A DNA stretch of 8,542 bases, taken from positions 1-8,542 of the forward strand of contig JAUVSB010000054.1 of the NCBI GenBank assembly GCA_030597275.1, given 5' to 3'. Source of the DNA: Gammaproteobacteria bacterium (GTDB lineage: Bacteria; Pseudomonadota; Gammaproteobacteria; BMS3Bbin11). Positions 5,353 through 8,542 of the stretch are shown one piece after another. The translations under genes were made by a program, and so were the position numbers. Under the pieces are notes generated by a model. It saw only the letters and a program-made list of their open reading frames with translations. It made no database searches and was not told where the DNA came from. The stretch's first letter is position 1, and each line of letters begins with the position of its first letter.

Positions 5353-7059
5353 TTATCTGACAATAGTAGCTGCATCCTCTGAGCTTACTTTTCTTACTTC
5401 TGCCTTGCCCAGCCATCGGGGATCGCTGGCAGCTTCTAAATCCCCATCAGACTTAAATAATACTGCATGCATGTTACCGTAGGTGCTCTGACGTTCTTTT
5501 AACTCATACCCTAGCAGTGATAATTCAGCCTGTTCAGCTTTACTGATTGCTCCCGGTTCAAACTGGACAACATCAGGATAGTATTGATGGTGAAAACGAC
5601 CATGTGCAAGCCAGTCAGCAAGTTCACCATTGCCATGCAGGAAATCAAGAGCCGCTATAAGCACCATAGTAATTATGCGGCTGCCTCCTGGAGTTCCGAG
5701 CACCAGCACATCCCCATCCTTTTCAATAAAGCTTGGCGTCATGCTGGATAAAGGCCGTTTACCTGCTTCGATAGCATTCGCACTGGAGCCAATTAGACCA
5801 TAACTATTTTCTACACCGGGGCTTGCAGAAAAATCATCCATTTCATCGTTTAATACAATACCTGTCCCTTCAGCAAGCAGTGCCGATCCAAAAGGGTAGT
5901 TAATACTTAGCGTGGCCGAGACCCTGTTGCCATGGTCATCAATGATTGAGAAATGTGTCGTATCCTGCCCTTCTGGCGGTGTCGTCTCCGATAAGAAATC
6001 AGAAGGTGTTGCCTTGTTTGTAATGCCCGCTCGTAATTGATCGGCGTGGGCCATTGATATTAGCCGAGACTGGTCAAGCTGAATAAAATCACTGTCCCCA
6101 AGATACTCTGCGCGGTCCTTATAGGCCAGCCTCATTGCCTCGATAATTTTCTGCTTTCGTTCGGTAGGAGTGAGGGCATCTAGCTCAAAGCCCGACAATA
6201 TATTTAAAATTTCCAGCAAAACGATGCCGCCTGATGAAGGCAATGCCGCAGAAACAATCTGCGCCCCATGATAATCACCAATAACAGGCTTTCTCTCCAC
6301 TACCTGGTAATTATCCAGATCAGACTGCGTCCAGATACCGCCTGCACTGCTAACAGCCTTTAGCATTTTTTCAGCTGTTTCACCTTTATAAAATCCGTCT
6401 CGCTGACCGATTGCCAGCCTGCGCAGGCTGGCAGCTAAATCTTTTTGTATGATGAGGGCACCAATTGCAGGTATATTATTATCATCTGTCAGAAAGACTT
6501 TTTTCGCCGCCTCATTTAAATGTGCCAGGCGAAACTTGAGCAATTTCTGATACCGTGGATAAACAGTAAATCCTTTTTCAGCTGCACGAATGGCAGGCTG
6601 CAGGGACTGACGTAGCGGTAATTTTCCATACTTTGACGCAAGGTGAACCAGCGCAGCGGGTAGCCCCGGGATTGCAGCTGCCAATGCTCCATTCAATGAT
6701 AAGCCATCGATCACCGCACCCTGCTTATCCAGATACATGTCCCTGGTCGCTGCAGCGGGTGCCTTTTCACGTCCATCAAGCATTACCTGGAAGCCATCAC
6801 TGGCGCGATGCAGTAACCAGAAACCACCTCCGCCAAGACCCGACCCCATAGGCTCAACTACCGCCAGAGTCGCAGTCACAGCAACAGCGGCATCAAAAGC
6901 ATTGCCACCCTGCCCAAGAATTTCAAAACCGGCTGATGTGGCAGTTGGATGAGCAGAAGCAACAGCAGACTGATTTATCTCTGGTTGGGCAGAGAATACG
7001 GGGAAGGAAAATAAATAAATAAACCCGCTAATCAGAAAGATTGCGGGTCGGAAGTTCAT
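5353..7059 (-). CDS. ggt: Gamma-glutamyltransferase precursor, exported
   Basis: Gamma-glutamyltranspeptidase hydrolyses or transfers the gamma-glutamyl group of glutathione, usually in the periplasm. From ATG 7059 it has 568 residues. An N-terminal signal peptide is visible: MNFRP, a hydrophobic AIFLISGFIYLFSFPVF stretch, and a likely cut after FSA near residue 24. Active-site features, numbered from this ATG: DGREKAP with Arg97 (glutamate carboxylate binding); Thr367 in DTTHFS, the nucleophile exposed when the precursor self-cleaves into large and small subunits; Asn387 in SINYPFG; LNDEMDDFS with Glu406 and Asp409; GKRPLSSMTP with the Ser-Ser pair; and GTPGGSR. Length is normal. A TTG at 7071 in the same frame would add MFFD, but ATG 7059 gives a cleaner signal peptide; neither has a clear ribosome binding site. 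The start lies 13 nt after the ferredoxin stop, so coupling is likely. Confidence 0.95.
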   Translation of the reverse strand: MNFRPAIFLISGFIYLFSFPVFSAQPEINQSAVASAHPTATSAGFEILGQGGNAFDAAVAVTATLAVVEPMGSGLGGGGFWLLHRASDGFQVMLDGREKAPAAATRDMYLDKQGAVIDGLSLNGALAAAIPGLPAALVHLASKYGKLPLRQSLQPAIRAAEKGFTVYPRYQKLLKFRLAHLNEAAKKVFLTDDNNIPAIGALIIQKDLAASLRRLAIGQRDGFYKGETAEKMLKAVSSAGGIWTQSDLDNYQVVERKPVIGDYHGAQIVSAALPSSGGIVLLEILNILSGFELDALTPTERKQKIIEAMRLAYKDRAEYLGDSDFIQLDQSRLISMAHADQLRAGITNKATPSDFLSETTPPEGQDTTHFSIIDDHGNRVSATLSINYPFGSALLAEGTGIVLNDEMDDFSASPGVENSYGLIGSSANAIEAGKRPLSSMTPSFIEKDGDVLVLGTPGGSRIITMVLIAALDFLHGNGELADWLAHGRFHHQYYPDVVQFEPGAISKAEQAELSLLGYELKERQSTYGNMHAVLFKSDGDLEAASDPRWLGKAEVRKVSSEDAATIVR

Positions 7060-7072
7060 ATCAAAAAACAAA

Positions 7073-7321
7073 TCAGGATTCGTGCAGTACTTTGTATTTT
7101 TCCATTAACTGGTCTTCTGTCTCAACGTGGTCGGGGTCCTTTGGAATACAATCCACTGGACAAACCTCTACGCATTGAGGCGTATCATAATGGCCGACAC
7201 ACTCGGTACACTTATCCGGGTCAATCTCATATATTTCTTCGCCCTGAGTTATAGCTTCATTTGGACACTCAGGCTCACAAACATCACAGTTGATGCATTC
7301 ATCGGTTATTAATAATGCCAT
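7073..7321 (-). CDS. 2[4Fe-4S] ferredoxin, Allochromatium/YfhL type
   Basis: An 82-residue cytoplasmic electron carrier with two 4Fe-4S clusters. Cysteines fall at 9, 12, 15, 19, 38, 41, 50, 54 and 58. The pattern CxxCxxCxxxCP, then CxxC-x8-CxxxCP, with an eight-residue loop between Cys41 and Cys50 and a C-terminal extension after the second motif, is characteristic of the Allochromatium vinosum-type ferredoxins, known for very low potential. By analogy one cluster uses 9, 12, 15 and 54 and the other 19, 38, 41 and 50; Cys58 is the extra conserved cysteine. The protein is acidic, as expected. It lies between coaD (135 bp upstream) and ggt (coupled downstream), an order also known in Pseudomonas. 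Its redox partner is unknown. Confidence 0.95.
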   Translation of the reverse strand: MALLITDECINCDVCEPECPNEAITQGEEIYEIDPDKCTECVGHYDTPQCVEVCPVDCIPKDPDHVETEDQLMEKYKVLHES

Positions 7322-7456
7322 TACTTGTTACTCATTAAATGTTTGAAACGTTGCAAAATTGGACCAGGCCGGAAATTACACTATGTTCGCTGATAATTCT
7401 AACATTCTAGCCTGAAAGCACATATAAAAAATTCATTTATAGCAAGAATAGAAAGG

Positions 7457-7942
7457 TTATCCGTTGCGGGAATAGACTCTTTTCAACGCCTTCATCACCT
7501 GGGCTGGTACAAAATCACTAACATCACCGCCTAATGAAGCAACCTCCTTGATCAGTGTTGACGAAAGGAAAGCATAACTTTCTGATGGTGTCAGGAATGT
7601 CGTTTCAATACCTGGATCAAGGTGTCTATTCATCGCAGCCAGCTGAAACTCGTATTCAAAATCAGATACCGCCCGCAAACCACGAAGAATGGTGTCCGCA
7701 TTTTGTTCACGAACGCAATCAATCAACAAATTATTAAAGCCGATAACTCGAACATTATCTATACCATTCACTGCCACTTCCAGCATCTCGACCCTTTCAA
7801 CAAGAGTAAACAGCGGCGACTTATCCTGATTATCAGCTACGCCAACAATGACTTCATCAAACAACTTTGCCGCACGGCGTATCAGGTCGATGTGTCCCAG
7901 GGTTGCCGGGTCGAAAGTGCCGGGGTAGAATGCAATTGCCAT
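7457..7942 (-). CDS. coaD: Phosphopantetheine adenylyltransferase
   Basis: A 161-residue enzyme that transfers AMP from ATP to 4'-phosphopantetheine, the penultimate step of coenzyme A synthesis in the cytoplasm. It has the nucleotidyltransferase motif PGTFDPATLGH at 7-17 (TxGH signature, His17), the RGLR motif at 87-90 and SSTLIKE at 127-133, equivalent to the ISSTxVKE nucleotide-binding motif. Length is standard. ATG 7942 lies 9 nt after the rsmD stop, and the Shine-Dalgarno is poor, suggesting translation follows from rsmD. The rsmD-coaD order is a common bacterial arrangement. Confidence 0.98.
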   Translation of the reverse strand: MAIAFYPGTFDPATLGHIDLIRRAAKLFDEVIVGVADNQDKSPLFTLVERVEMLEVAVNGIDNVRVIGFNNLLIDCVREQNADTILRGLRAVSDFEYEFQLAAMNRHLDPGIETTFLTPSESYAFLSSTLIKEVASLGGDVSDFVPAQVMKALKRVYSRNG

Positions 7943-7951
7943 AAGAGATCG

Positions 7952-8512
7952 CTATTCCGAATTATTGGAGGCCAGATAATATTTAATCTGCCCTGCTTTT
8001 TTCTGTTTCAGGTAATGCCAGTCAGGCGGTAATTTTAAATCATCCAGTTCACGTTCTGATTCTATATATATCAATGCATTTTCTGCCAGGCAATTGTGCT
8101 CATCTAATAAACGGAGTATTTGTTGCAACATACCATGTCTGTAGGGTGGATCGAGAAAAACTATGTCCCATTCGCCCTCTATCTGTCTGACAAAACGTCG
8201 TGCATCCATAGTATATACTTTCGCATCACTTCCCAGCCTGTGTAAATTTTCTTCCAGCAGCCTGGAACTTTTGAGATCAGACTCGACGAAAGTCACTTCC
8301 GACGCACCTCTGGAAAGCGCCTCTACCCCCAATGCGCCACTGCCCGCATAAAGATCCAGACAGCGTGCGCCATTAATGTCATATGACAACCAGTTAAATA
8401 AAGTTTCACGAATACGCCCGGGTGTTGGGCGCAATTGTGGGGCATTAGCAGGAAACTCAAGCTTCCTGCCGCGCCAATCGCCACCAATGATTCTTACCTG
8501 ACTGGTTTTCAT
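7952..8512 (-). CDS. rsmD: 16S rRNA (guanine(966)-N2)-methyltransferase
   Basis: A 186-residue Rossmann-fold methyltransferase that adds a methyl group from S-adenosylmethionine to G966 of 16S rRNA during small-subunit assembly. It has the N-terminal RIIGGDWRGRKL (7-18), RPTPGRIRETLFNWL (28-42), the SAM-binding DLYAGSGALGVEALSRGA (53-70), the acidic ribose-binding VESD near 76-79 and the catalytic DPPY at 121-124. Length is normal. ATG 8512 has no Shine-Dalgarno; a TGA in another frame overlaps it as TGATG, so translation may be coupled to an upstream gene whose body lies beyond the window. coaD follows after 9 nt. Confidence 0.97.
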   Translation of the reverse strand: MKTSQVRIIGGDWRGRKLEFPANAPQLRPTPGRIRETLFNWLSYDINGARCLDLYAGSGALGVEALSRGASEVTFVESDLKSSRLLEENLHRLGSDAKVYTMDARRFVRQIEGEWDIVFLDPPYRHGMLQQILRLLDEHNCLAENALIYIESERELDDLKLPPDWHYLKQKKAGQIKYYLASNNSE

Positions 8513-8542
8513 CAGTTTAAAAAGTCAAAAAGTGAACAATCA

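Noticed and set aside
7322..7456. Promoter for the ferredoxin-ggt pair in the coaD-ferredoxin gap
   Set aside because: Several AT-rich hexamers (for example TAGAAT and TATATG on the minus strand) exist, but none has a matching -35 at 16-19 bp.
7622..8032. 136-codon open frame on the plus strand
   Set aside because: It lies antisense across coaD and the end of rsmD, both secure genes; the translation resembles no family.
8512..8541. Possible C-terminal end of an upstream minus-strand gene with TGA overlapping the rsmD ATG
   Set aside because: Only nine codons are visible (DCSLFDFLN), too few to recognise or to separate from chance; mentioned in the rsmD entry instead.
1..8542. CRISPR array, tRNA, rRNA, phage or defence system
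   Set aside because: No regularly spaced direct repeats, no tRNA-like cloverleaf and no phage or defence protein motifs were seen.

Overview
The window looks like chromosomal DNA of a gammaproteobacterium with moderate GC. The right-hand third carries rsmD, coaD, an Allochromatium-type 2[4Fe-4S] ferredoxin and a gamma-glutamyltransferase, all on the minus strand. A similar coaD / ferredoxin / gamma-glutamyltranspeptidase order is known from Pseudomonas, which supports this placement. No genus can be named from the sequence alone.

Layout, left to right. (1) 1-381, minus: the N-terminal 127 residues of an RNA 3'-terminal phosphate cyclase (rtcA), running off the left edge. (2) 488-2278, minus: a complete adenosylcobalamin-dependent (class II) ribonucleotide reductase with all catalytic cysteines. 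(3) 2279-2528: a gap holding a roughly 110-bp element with near-perfect inverted ends and an internal third copy of the repeat. (4) 2529-3194, minus, and 3365-3574, plus: a divergent pair, an FMN nitroreductase-family protein and a dodecin flavin-storage protein. (5) 3605-3977, plus: a strong-looking promoter with 19-bp spacing, a 44-codon small ORF, and a 59-aa cysteine-motif protein resembling DUF3330/TRASH-type metal-binding peptides. The two reading frames overlap by ATGA. (6) 4022-5316, plus: a complete IS256-family insertion sequence with 18-bp terminal inverted repeats (17/18) and a likely, slightly decayed 8-bp target duplication. (7) 5353-8512, minus: ggt, ferredoxin, coaD and rsmD.

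Functionally, the right block is housekeeping: 16S rRNA methylation, coenzyme A synthesis, electron transfer and glutathione turnover. The left block combines deoxynucleotide synthesis with RNA end repair. The middle (about 2380-5330) has the look of a variable region lying between two stable blocks: repeat debris, small flavoproteins, a tiny putative metal-responsive unit and an insertion sequence. The least-described part is the 3605-3977 unit, where a MerR-type promoter geometry precedes two overlapping micro-genes, one with a heavy-metal-type cysteine motif. No CRISPR array, tRNA or rRNA gene was seen.
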